Below, in pieces: positions 21,725 to 27,845 of a DNA stretch of 31,026 nucleotides. Below the pieces are notes generated by a model that saw only the letters and a list, made by a program, of their open reading frames with translations, made no database searches and had not been told where the DNA came from. Position 1 is the first letter of the stretch; every line of letters starts with the position of its first letter. The stretch comes from a virus. The stretch is taken from the IMG/VR virus record IMGVR_UViG_3300031688_000077, positions 1 through 31,026 of that record; one strand, 5' to 3'. The position numbers were made by a program, and so were the translations under genes.

Positions 21725-21836
21725 TGCTTTATATGCATGACCTTAGTAAACTATATGCATCTAGTGCATGACTATATGATACCTTCTAACACACGCGTGC
21801 GCGTAGCAATAACCGTGCCAACTATTGTCTGCTTGT

Positions 21837-21875
21837 GTCATGCAAGAGTCATGCCAGTGTGTGCTAGTGTGTGCT
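21837..21875. repeat. 10-11 bp spaced direct repeats upstream of the main array
   Basis: GTCATGC occurs at 21837 and 21848 (11 apart), and AGTGTGTGCT is repeated back to back at 21856-21865 and 21866-21875. A one-mismatch DnaA box, GTATCCACA, follows at 21880-21888. The spacing places each element on the same DNA face. Confidence 0.6.
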
Positions 21876-21984
21876 ATAGGTATCCACAAGCACACTCACA
21901 CTTCAACTGTCAAACATAAGCTCGACCCAATGGCGGCCCTTGGTCACCCATGCAATACCCGTGCCAACATAAGCACCATGCCCC

Positions 21985-22072
21985 ATGTATAACCTGTGGA
22001 TAACTTATGCACACCTTATGCACAGGCCATGTATAACTCATGTATAACTTATGTATAACCTGTGGATAACTT
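21985..22072. repeat. Eight tandem 11-bp iterons with DnaA boxes (candidate replication origin)
   Basis: The 88 bases divide exactly into eight units: ATGTATAACCT, GTGGATAACTT, ATGCACACCTT, ATGCACAGGCC, ATGTATAACTC, ATGTATAACTT, ATGTATAACCT, GTGGATAACTT. Units 1-2 equal units 7-8. Four perfect matches to the DnaA box TTATNCACA occur: TTATCCACA on the minus strand at 21995-22003 and 22061-22069, and TTATGCACA on the plus strand at 22005-22013 and 22016-22024. A G-rich block and an AT-rich stretch follow. An iteron array with DnaA boxes plus an AT-rich unwinding zone is the usual make-up of a bacterial or plasmid-type origin; the origin role here is inference. Confidence 0.75.
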
Positions 22073-22306
22073 TAGGGGGCGGGGGGCCGCGTGGCTTCTC
22101 AAGATTGTTACAGTACCCGCATGTATACAAAAAAGGAGTAATTAGGAAAAAGGAATAGTATACATATGTATCCATAAGTCATTGATTTACATAAGGAAAC
22201 ACAGGCTGGCCCTTAGGGTGAGACACAAGCAAATAAAGGACAACATGAGTTGACACACAAGTAGCTTGATTGGTCATTAATAGTTAGTATATAGTTAAAA
22301 TAAAGC

Positions 22307-22335
22307 TTGACTTTTGATTCAGGATATGCTATAAT
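22307..22335 (+). promoter_or_regulatory. Strong sigma70-type promoter ahead of TerS (late/packaging operon)
   Basis: TTGACT (22307-22312), 17-base spacer, TATAAT (22330-22335). The element closely matches the promoter at 27204-27232: both have CTTGACTTTTGAYT and ATATGCTAYAAT. It drives the plus-strand block starting with TerS. Confidence 0.8.
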
Positions 22336-22367
22336 ATTCATAAGAAGTAAAGGGTTTCAGAGTCGCC

Positions 22368-22453
22368 CTTAAGTATCCTTAAGTAAGCTTTAAGTAGGTT
22401 ATTAATTATTAAATTAAAGAATATTCTAAAGTTTACTTAAGTATCCTTAAGTA
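22368..22453. repeat. TTAAGTA iterons between promoter and TerS
   Basis: TTAAGTA occurs five times at 22369, 22379, 22390, 22437 and 22447. The 18-base CTTAAGTATCCTTAAGTA is present exactly twice (22368-22385 and 22436-22453). Steps of 10, 11 and 10 bases put the elements on one face of the helix. The central part is AT-rich (about 22397-22431). It may bind TerS, a repressor, or be the packaging site. Confidence 0.7.
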
Positions 22454-22469
22454 CATAAGGGGAAATACC

Positions 22470-22877
22470 TTGAGTGAAAAAGAAGTAGAGTCAGTCTCCT
22501 CCGCGAAGCGGAAAGGCCGCCCTAAGAAATCAGATGTTGTGTCAAGAAAGAAAGGCACTACTGGTTTAACCAGAGGTAGGCCGAAGGGTGATGCGGCAAT
22601 CATCAACGAGTACAAAAGTCGGATGTTGACATCCCCTAAGTCTCGTAAAGTGTTAGAGTCAATCTTTGATGCGGCCCTAAACGATGATCATAAGAACCAA
22701 GCCGCGGCATGGAAGTTAGTCATGGATCGAATCCTCCCGACTGCTGTCTTTGAAAAGGACGTAGTAAAAGGAGCAGGTAGGTCAGCTATACAAATAAACA
22801 TTACAGGTGTTGGTGGTGATACTACTGTCGTATCCGCAGGTGATGATGACTTGGAAGGAGATTATATAGATGGCTGA
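22470..22877 (+). CDS. Terminase small subunit candidate with AT-hook-like motifs
   Basis: 135 residues. The start is TTG 22470, 7 bases after AAGGGG; no ATG or GTG is available nearby in frame. Residues 13-40 hold two GRP cores, KRKGRPKKSD and RGRPKGD, resembling AT-hooks that contact the minor groove. The middle (residues 46-100) is helical, with SRKVLESIFDAALNDDHKNQAAAWKLVMDRILP, and the C terminus is acidic (SAGDDDLEGDYIDG). Position just before an endolysin and TerL, size and acidic tail fit a small terminase that recognises DNA for packaging. The repeats directly upstream may be its target. TTG suggests low translation. Confidence 0.7.
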   Translation: MSEKEVESVSSAKRKGRPKKSDVVSRKKGTTGLTRGRPKGDAAIINEYKSRMLTSPKSRKVLESIFDAALNDDHKNQAAAWKLVMDRILPTAVFEKDVVKGAGRSAIQINITGVGGDTTVVSAGDDDLEGDYIDG

Positions 22878-23229
22878 GTATTTTTATAGAGAAGAATTTG
22901 CCTGTCAGTACACAGGTGAGAATGAAATTAAAGATGAGTTTATTGAACGATTGGATAAGCTAAGGGAAGCGTGTGGTTTCCCGTTTATAATCACTAGCGG
23001 TTATCGCTCCCCTTCACACCCTATCGAGGCTAAGAAAAAAGTTGCAGGACAGCATTCACAAGGTAACGCGGCTGACATTAAAGTGTCGGACGGTCTACAA
23101 CGATATAAACTTGTGGCACAGGCGATTGCGCTTGGGTTCACAGGAATTGGAGTCGCTAGTACTTTTATTCATGTTGACACCCGTAATTTACACGATGATG
23201 CTGTTGGCCCAGTAATGTGGACTTATTAA
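22870..23229 (+). CDS. M15-family peptidase endolysin
   Basis: 119 residues from ATG 22870, with GGAAGGAG about 9 bases upstream, overlapping the TerS end by 8 bases. Residues 43-48 SGYRSP, then GQHSQGNAADI (His62, Asp69) and FIHVDTR (Asp103, His101), ending VMWTY. These are the zinc ligands and catalytic signature of the peptidase M15 (VanY / L-alanyl-D-glutamate peptidase-like) family used by phages to cut the peptide part of peptidoglycan at lysis. No signal peptide is seen, so release needs a holin. It lies between the terminase subunit genes, away from the holin cluster. Confidence 0.88.
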   Translation: MAEYFYREEFACQYTGENEIKDEFIERLDKLREACGFPFIITSGYRSPSHPIEAKKKVAGQHSQGNAADIKVSDGLQRYKLVAQAIALGFTGIGVASTFIHVDTRNLHDDAVGPVMWTY

Positions 23230-24483
23230 TTGACTGAACTTAATGTATCGCTACTCCCGTGGCAACAGAAAGTCTTTAATGATAACACTAGATTTAAAGT
23301 CATAGCCGCAGGTAGACGTACAGGCAAAAGTAGATTAGCCGCTTGGATGCTAATCATTAGAGCTTTGCAAGCCGAACGTGGACATGTGTTCTACGTTGCC
23401 CCTACACAGGGACAGGCTAGGGACATTATGTGGCAAGTCTTGCTAGAGATAGGTCATCCTGTCATAGCGTCTAGCCATGTAAACAACCTACAAATGAAAT
23501 TAGTCAACGGTGCTACCATCGCCCTTAAGGGTGCTGACAGACCAGAAACCATGCGTGGTGTCAGTCTTAGGTTCTTGGTTATGGATGAGTACGCTGACAT
23601 GAAGCCTGAAGTATGGGAGCAGATACTGCGTCCTGCCTTGGCTGACCAAAAGGGTGATGCACTGTTCATTGGTACGCCAATGGGTCGTAATCACTTCTAT
23701 GATTTATATACATATGCTTGTGTGTCCGATGATGATACGTTTGTAGGTTATCATTTCACAAGCTACGATAACCCATTGCTAGACCCTGAGGAAATAGAAG
23801 CGGCTAAGAAATCAATGTCTTCCTTCTCCTTCCGTCAGGAGTTCATGGCATCCTTTGAGGCCCAAGGTAGTGAATTATTCAAAGAAGAGTATATTAAATT
23901 CTCTGAGGAAGAGCCTGAACAAGGCCAGTTTTACATTGCGGTTGACTTGGCGGGTTTTGCGGATGTCGCTAAAGTTACAACGAAGACAAAAAGACTTGAC
24001 CAAACGGCTATCTCAGTGGTTAAAGCAAGTGAAGAAGGTTGGTGGGTTGCTAATATTATACATGGGCGTTGGGGTGTCGAAGAGACTGCCCGAAGAATCT
24101 TCCAAGCAGTCAGAGACTACCAACCAGTAGCTGTAGGTATAGAGAAGGGAGCTTTAAAGAACGCTGTACTTCCTTACCTAAACGACCAGATGAAGAAAAA
24201 CCAACGCTTCTTTAGGGTGGATGCACTTACCCACGGTAATAAAAAGAAGACGGACAGGATTGTTTGGGCCTTACAAGGAAGGTTTGAGCATGGTACTATC
24301 TCTTTGAATAAAGGAGAATGGAACAGCCAGTTCCTTGATGAGTTATTTCAATTTCCTAACCAATTAGTCCACGATGACTTAATTGATTCTTTGTCTTACA
24401 TAGATCAATTAGCAAACATAGCTTACACATCGGACTTTGAGGAAGAGGAATATCAACTATTAGACACATACGCAGGGTATTAA
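23230..24483 (+). CDS. Terminase large subunit (packaging ATPase and nuclease)
   Basis: 417 residues. The frame starts with TTG 23230 immediately after the endolysin's TAA; no ATG or GTG occurs nearby in frame. ATPase: AAGRRTGKS (Lys33, Walker A), FLVMDEYADM (Asp119, Glu120, Walker B) and FIGTPMG (148-152, coupling motif). Nuclease: FYIAVDLAG (Asp239), VGIEKGA (Glu305) and VHDDLIDSLSY (Asp382/383, Asp386), the RNase H-like catalytic acids. It cuts concatemers and pumps DNA into proheads through the portal encoded next. Confidence 0.95.
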   Translation: MTELNVSLLPWQQKVFNDNTRFKVIAAGRRTGKSRLAAWMLIIRALQAERGHVFYVAPTQGQARDIMWQVLLEIGHPVIASSHVNNLQMKLVNGATIALKGADRPETMRGVSLRFLVMDEYADMKPEVWEQILRPALADQKGDALFIGTPMGRNHFYDLYTYACVSDDDTFVGYHFTSYDNPLLDPEEIEAAKKSMSSFSFRQEFMASFEAQGSELFKEEYIKFSEEEPEQGQFYIAVDLAGFADVAKVTTKTKRLDQTAISVVKASEEGWWVANIIHGRWGVEETARRIFQAVRDYQPVAVGIEKGALKNAVLPYLNDQMKKNQRFFRVDALTHGNKKKTDRIVWALQGRFEHGTISLNKGEWNSQFLDELFQFPNQLVHDDLIDSLSYIDQLANIAYTSDFEEEEYQLLDTYAGY

Positions 24484-24484
24484 T

Positions 24485-26467
24485 ATGTTTAATGAAGAAA
24501 AAGACCAGTTTTCAATAGAAGAAACATTGGAAGGATGGGTTTCTACTAAATGCCGCGGATGGCGAGATCATTTTGAAAGTAACTATTCACAGAAGTTTGA
24601 TGAGTACTATCGCTTATGGAGAGGCCAGTGGGCTTCCTCCGACAGAACTAGAGACTCAGAGCGTTCTCGTATTGTTAGCCCTGCTTTACAACAAGCTGTA
24701 GAGTCTTCCGTAGCGGAACTAGAGGAAGCAACCTTTGGTCGTGGTCGCTGGTTTGATATTGAGGATGATGTAAACGATAAAGAGAAGCAAGACATCGCTC
24801 TCCTTAGAGAAACTTTGTTTAAAGACTTTAAAAAGAACAGAGTTCGTAAAGGTGTTGCTGAGTGCTTGCTAAATGCCGCTGTATTTGGCACAGGTATTGC
24901 AGAGATTGTACTTGAGGAAGAAAAAGAGATGGCCCCTGCTACTCAGCCTGTTATGGGTGGTGAGTTAACAGCAGTTGGTGTCACTATAACTGACAAGACC
25001 TGTGTTAAACTACGTCCGGTAATGCCTCAAAACTTCCTTATTGACCCTTTAGCTACGTCTATAGAGGACGCATTAGGTTGTGCTGTTGATGAGTTTGTTT
25101 CCGGACATCTCATTGAGCAATTACAGGAAAAAGGTGTTTATAGGGACATTCCTGTGTCTTCAGCCTCTCCTGATTTTGACATAGAGCCAGATCAAGACTT
25201 GGTTGCTAACGATGAAGACAAAGTTCGTCTTACTAAATACTACGGTCTTGTCCCTAGGCATCTTTTAGAGGAAGCTCAGAAAGAATCTGAAGCGGAGGAA
25301 GTTGCACAGTTAGTTGAAAGCGATGAAAAAGAAACTTATTATGTAGAAGCTATTGTTGTTATCGCTAACGACGGTATTTTGCTAAAAGCGGAATCTAATC
25401 CATACATGATGGGAGATCGACCAATCGTTGCATTCCCTTGGGATGTCGTTCCTAGCCGTTTCTGGGGCAGAGGGGTATGTGAGAAAGGATATAACTCTCA
25501 AAAGGCGTTAGACGCAGAACTACGAGCTAGAATCGACGCTCTTGCGCTTACTATACACCCCATGTTGGCAATGGACGCTACACGTATGCCTAGAGGAGCT
25601 AAACCTGAAGTACGTGCGGGTAAAGTCATCTTAACTAATGGCTCTCCTAGTGAAGTCATACAACCTTTTAACTTTGGTAATGTAAGTCAGATTCATTTTG
25701 CACAGGCTGATGCTTTACAACGTATGGTACAGACAGCTACAGGCGCTGTAGATTCCGCAGGTATCTCTGGTTCAGTTAACGGAGAAGCTACTGCCGCAGG
25801 TATCTCCATGAGCTTAGGTGCTATCATTAAACGCCATAAGCGCACTTTGATTAATTTTCAGGAAGCATTCCTAATACCCTTTGTAACTAAAGCCGCACAC
25901 CGATATATGCAGTTTAACCCTGAAGCGTATCCTGTTGCTGACTACAAGTTCCACACTTCAAGCTCTTTGGGTATTATTGCCCGTGAGTACGAAGTTACAC
26001 AGCTTGTACAGTTGTTACAAACTATGTCCCCTGACACTCCCATGTATTCACAGCTTATCATGTCTATTATTGATAACATGAACGTAGGTAATCGCGAAGA
26101 ACTTATTGCGGCCCTTGAAAAAGCTAATCAGCCTAATCCGGAAGCACAGCAAGCGCAAAAAGCAACGCAGGAATCGCAGTTGGCATTCCAAGCGTCACAA
26201 ACTGCGGCATTGCAAGGACAAGCTGTTGAATCACAAGCACGGGCACAGAAGCTGGCTACTGAAGCTCAAGCTATCCCTCAAGAGTTGGAGATTGACAGGA
26301 TTAAAGCCGTCACTACTAACCTTAGAGAAGGTAGCGATGATGATCGTGAGTTTGAGCGTAGGCTTAAGGTTTCCGAACAGTTGTTGAAGGAAAGAGAAGT
26401 TACAGTAAAAGAAAATTCTGTTTCCCGTCCAACACCTCCTTCTCAACCACCTCAAGGAATGCAATAA
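24485..26467 (+). CDS. Portal protein (head-tail connector)
   Basis: 660 residues from ATG 24485. N-terminal FDEYYRLWRGQWASSDRT and SRIVSPALQQAVESSVAELE, followed by GRGRWFDIEDD, are standard portal features of podoviruses. The middle holds PYMMGDRPIVAFPWDVVPSR and FWGRGVCEKGYNSQKALD, the wing/stem region. The C terminus (residues about 545-660) is a Gln/Ala/Lys-rich coiled coil ending in SRPTPPSQPPQGMQ, typical of the barrel or core-contact region. It forms the dodecameric ring at the packaging vertex. Length is larger than T7 gp8 (536). The stop overlaps the next gene by TAATG. Confidence 0.9.
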   Translation: MFNEEKDQFSIEETLEGWVSTKCRGWRDHFESNYSQKFDEYYRLWRGQWASSDRTRDSERSRIVSPALQQAVESSVAELEEATFGRGRWFDIEDDVNDKEKQDIALLRETLFKDFKKNRVRKGVAECLLNAAVFGTGIAEIVLEEEKEMAPATQPVMGGELTAVGVTITDKTCVKLRPVMPQNFLIDPLATSIEDALGCAVDEFVSGHLIEQLQEKGVYRDIPVSSASPDFDIEPDQDLVANDEDKVRLTKYYGLVPRHLLEEAQKESEAEEVAQLVESDEKETYYVEAIVVIANDGILLKAESNPYMMGDRPIVAFPWDVVPSRFWGRGVCEKGYNSQKALDAELRARIDALALTIHPMLAMDATRMPRGAKPEVRAGKVILTNGSPSEVIQPFNFGNVSQIHFAQADALQRMVQTATGAVDSAGISGSVNGEATAAGISMSLGAIIKRHKRTLINFQEAFLIPFVTKAAHRYMQFNPEAYPVADYKFHTSSSLGIIAREYEVTQLVQLLQTMSPDTPMYSQLIMSIIDNMNVGNREELIAALEKANQPNPEAQQAQKATQESQLAFQASQTAALQGQAVESQARAQKLATEAQAIPQELEIDRIKAVTTNLREGSDDDREFERRLKVSEQLLKEREVTVKENSVSRPTPPSQPPQGMQ

Positions 26468-26619
26468 TGGTTAGTAATAGAGAACTGGAAAACGTAGTTT
26501 CTCAAGTAAATGTAAAGTTTGAGGAGCTTTTTAATAAACTTGCACAGTTAGAAAAACAAATAGCTGATAATGTAGGAGCTACAGATGGCAACGCCAAGAA
26601 AGGGAAAAGCAAAGGTTAA
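26467..26619 (+). CDS. Small coiled-coil protein (50 aa)
   Basis: ATG 26467 overlaps the portal stop (TAATG), and the gene runs 35 bases into the next one. The product has heptad-like NRELENVVSQVNVKFEELFN and KLAQLEKQIADN, then a basic tail (AKKGKSKG). It resembles small portal-adjacent coiled-coil peptides of marine podoviruses. Function unknown; it may be a scaffold or core accessory. Confidence 0.55.
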   Translation: MVSNRELENVVSQVNVKFEELFNKLAQLEKQIADNVGATDGNAKKGKSKG

Positions 26620-26839
26620 AGTAACGTCTAGTGGTAAGAAGGTAAGCTACGGACAAGCAGGTAACGCTAAAGGGGGTGGCCCTAGAGTACGTGCAGGTAC
26701 ATCTAAAGGCGATGCTTACTGCGCTAGGAGCTTAGGGATTAAGAAGAGACTCTCTAAAGAAAAGCAGAACGACCCTAACACACCTAATAACTTATCGCGT
26801 AAGCGTTGGAAATGTTCCGGAGCTAAGTCTAAAAAGTAA
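26585..26839 (+). CDS. Small highly basic protein 1 (84 aa)
   Basis: ATG 26585. The product is Lys/Arg/Gly-rich: MATPRKGKAKVKVTSSGKKV, GNAKGGGPRVRAGTSKGD, YCARSLGIKKR and PNTPNNLSRKRWKCSGAKSK. The Y-C-A-R-S ... N-P-N-T-P-N-N-L-S-R-K-R-W-K-C pattern recurs in marine phages next to portal genes as I recall it. Two cysteines could pair or bind metal. It may neutralise packaged DNA, but this is inference. Confidence 0.65.
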   Translation: MATPRKGKAKVKVTSSGKKVSYGQAGNAKGGGPRVRAGTSKGDAYCARSLGIKKRLSKEKQNDPNTPNNLSRKRWKCSGAKSKK

Positions 26840-26864
26840 GAAAACTACTAAAAAAGGAAAAATT

Positions 26865-27044
26865 ATGTCATACGGTAAAAGCGCATACAGTCCTAAAGCT
26901 AAAAAAGCACCAGCAAAGAAGAAACCAGTAGCTAAACGCGCACGGTCTATGCCTTTAAGTGACACACAAGCTAAGGCCGCTATACAAGCTTTGAGAAACG
27001 ATGCGGGTGCTAAGAAGTACCGCAAGACAGCTAAGAAGAAGTAG
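26865..27044 (+). CDS. Small highly basic protein 2 (59 aa)
   Basis: ATG 26865, with AAAAAGGAAAAATT as ribosome site, to TAG 27044. N-terminal half is Lys/Ala/Pro-rich (SPKAKKAPAKKKPVAKRARS), like a histone H1 or HU-type basic tail; the C-terminal half holds DTQAKAAIQALRNDAGAK and then KKYRKTAKKK. A DNA-binding or DNA-condensing function is plausible from composition alone; no family is named. Confidence 0.6.
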   Translation: MSYGKSAYSPKAKKAPAKKKPVAKRARSMPLSDTQAKAAIQALRNDAGAKKYRKTAKKK

Positions 27045-27056
27045 TAGGAGATACAG

Positions 27057-27200
27057 ATGTCTTTATACAAGAACATAAATGCTAAAAAAGCACGTATTAA
27101 GGCTGGTTCTGGCGAAACTATGAAGAAGGCTGGGCAGAAAGGTAGACCTACTGCTAAGAACTTTAAGAACGCGGCTAAGACGGCAAAAAAGAAAAAATAA
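27057..27200 (+). CDS. Small highly basic protein 3 (47 aa)
   Basis: ATG 27057, with GTAGGAG upstream, to TAA 27200. MSLYKNINAKKARIKAGSGE, then TMKKAGQKGRPTAKNFKNAA and a KKKK end. The K-A-R-I-K-A-G-S-G-E-x-M-x-K-A-G-x-K-G pattern is one I associate with small proteins in several marine phages; function unknown. It includes a GRP core like the TerS motifs. The promoter at 27204 begins right after its stop. Confidence 0.65.
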   Translation: MSLYKNINAKKARIKAGSGETMKKAGQKGRPTAKNFKNAAKTAKKKK

Positions 27201-27203
27201 CTC

Positions 27204-27232
27204 TTGACTTTTGACTGTAAATATGCTACAAT
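27204..27232 (+). promoter_or_regulatory. Strong sigma70-type promoter ahead of the capsid genes
   Basis: TTGACT (27204-27209), 17-base spacer, TACAAT (27227-27232). The 5' 13 bases and the -10 flank are near-identical to the TerS promoter. It lies 60 bases ahead of the gene at 27293, leading to scaffold and capsid. Confidence 0.8.
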
Positions 27233-27292
27233 ATAGTTATACTATGTATTTAGTATTTTTTAATTTAAACTGTCCTAAAGGAGAAACAGTTT

Positions 27293-27553
27293 ATGAATGA
27301 ACAAGAGCTTGAAAAGTTCTATCGTTCTTCTGAGGAGATGTTTAGGACTGAAGGTTGGAAAACTTTAATGTCTGATCTCACTGAGGACGCAGAAAGAATT
27401 AATTCAATAGAAGCTTGTAAAGATGAGAAAGACCTTTCATTCCGCAAAGGACAACTTTCTACAATCGCTAGTTTGTTAAATCTTCAAGTACATTTAGAAA
27501 CAGCCCAGCAACAAGGCGAAGAAGATCAAGAAGAGCCAGACAATGAGGAGTAA
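27293..27553 (+). CDS. Small acidic hypothetical protein (86 aa)
   Basis: ATG 27293, 10 bases after AAAGGAG, a strong ribosome site. The product is acidic and helical: NEQELEKFYRSSEEMFRTEG, then EDAERINSIEACKDEKD and an Glu/Gln/Asp-rich tail (QQQGEEDQEEPDNEE). Same size and context as unnamed small proteins between portal and scaffold genes in marine podoviruses. First gene after the second late promoter, so it should be well expressed. Function unknown. Confidence 0.65.
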   Translation: MNEQELEKFYRSSEEMFRTEGWKTLMSDLTEDAERINSIEACKDEKDLSFRKGQLSTIASLLNLQVHLETAQQQGEEDQEEPDNEE

Positions 27554-27559
27554 TCTAAG

Positions 27560-27790
27560 ATGGCTATAATTATTGATTTTCGATGCAAGAATGAACACAC
27601 CACTGAAAAGTTTATAGATTCTAAAACTACTGAAATACAGTGTCCTGAGTGTTCGTTAATGGCTAGTAGAATAGTTTCTCCAGTTCGTAGTCTTTTAGAC
27701 CCTCTTTCAGGTGACTTTGCAGGTGCTACTATGAAATGGGCGAGAGATCGCGAAAGGAAAATTCAAAAAGAGCGTAAGGCTAACTCCTAA
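27560..27790 (+). CDS. Small FmdB-like zinc-ribbon protein (76 aa)
   Basis: ATG 27560. FRCKNEH (Cys9, His13) and CPEC (Cys28, Cys31) outline a zinc ribbon like the regulatory FmdB-type domain; the following SRIVSPVRSLLDPLSGDF and a basic helix (KWARDRERKIQKERK) also recur in phage proteins of this kind. Zinc ribbons of this sort in phages are often of unknown role; it may help capsid or portal assembly by position. Confidence in the ribbon is good, in function low. Confidence 0.7.
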   Translation: MAIIIDFRCKNEHTTEKFIDSKTTEIQCPECSLMASRIVSPVRSLLDPLSGDFAGATMKWARDRERKIQKERKANS

Positions 27791-27845
27791 CCGAACCCTT
27801 ACATATAATACACCTCCATAATGAGATTACTCACGGAGTTTAATA

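Larger units (their letters stand above)
21628..22469. other. 842-base gene-free control region (candidate origin and divergent promoters)
   Basis: No convincing gene is found. A 60-codon plus-strand frame at 21737-21919 lacks a ribosome site and is made of repeat-derived codons. Contents in order: Fur-box-like site, small hairpin and minus-strand promoter (21646-21724); TGCATGAC/ATATGCAT repeats (about 21731-21772); 10-11 bp spaced repeats (21837-21875); a 10-bp direct repeat CCGTGCCAAC at 21813 and 21959; the 11-bp array with DnaA boxes (21985-22072); a G-rich block (about 22073-22090); an AT-rich stretch with the palindrome ATACATATGTAT (22160-22171); weak TTGATT-18-TATAGT (22266-22295); the strong promoter; then TTAAGTA repeats before TerS. 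Confidence 0.7.

Noticed and set aside
21789-21805. 17-base alternating purine-pyrimidine run (possible Z-DNA)
   Set aside because: The run ACACACGCGTGCGCGTA is real but short, and no function can be supported.
21737-21919. 60-codon plus-strand frame in the control region
   Set aside because: It has no ribosome site, a composition driven by the local repeats, and lies in a region better explained as regulatory DNA.
22073-22090. G-rich block as a possible G-quadruplex
   Set aside because: Only two long G runs (GGGGG and GGGGGG) are present with a single C between; the usual four-run pattern is not met, so only a weak two-layer structure could form.
22266-22295. TTGATT-18-TATAGT as a separate promoter
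   Set aside because: The match is weaker than the promoter 40 bases downstream and both point to the same gene; it is only noted as a possible secondary site.
23855-24130. 91-codon plus-strand frame inside TerL
   Set aside because: It is a shadow frame inside TerL, which has intact catalytic motifs across this region, so no frameshift is needed.
27791-27845. TATAAT before the scaffold gene as a promoter
   Set aside because: The TATAAT-like sequence near 27810 has no acceptable -35 hexamer at 16-18 bases and no extended -10, so it was not called.
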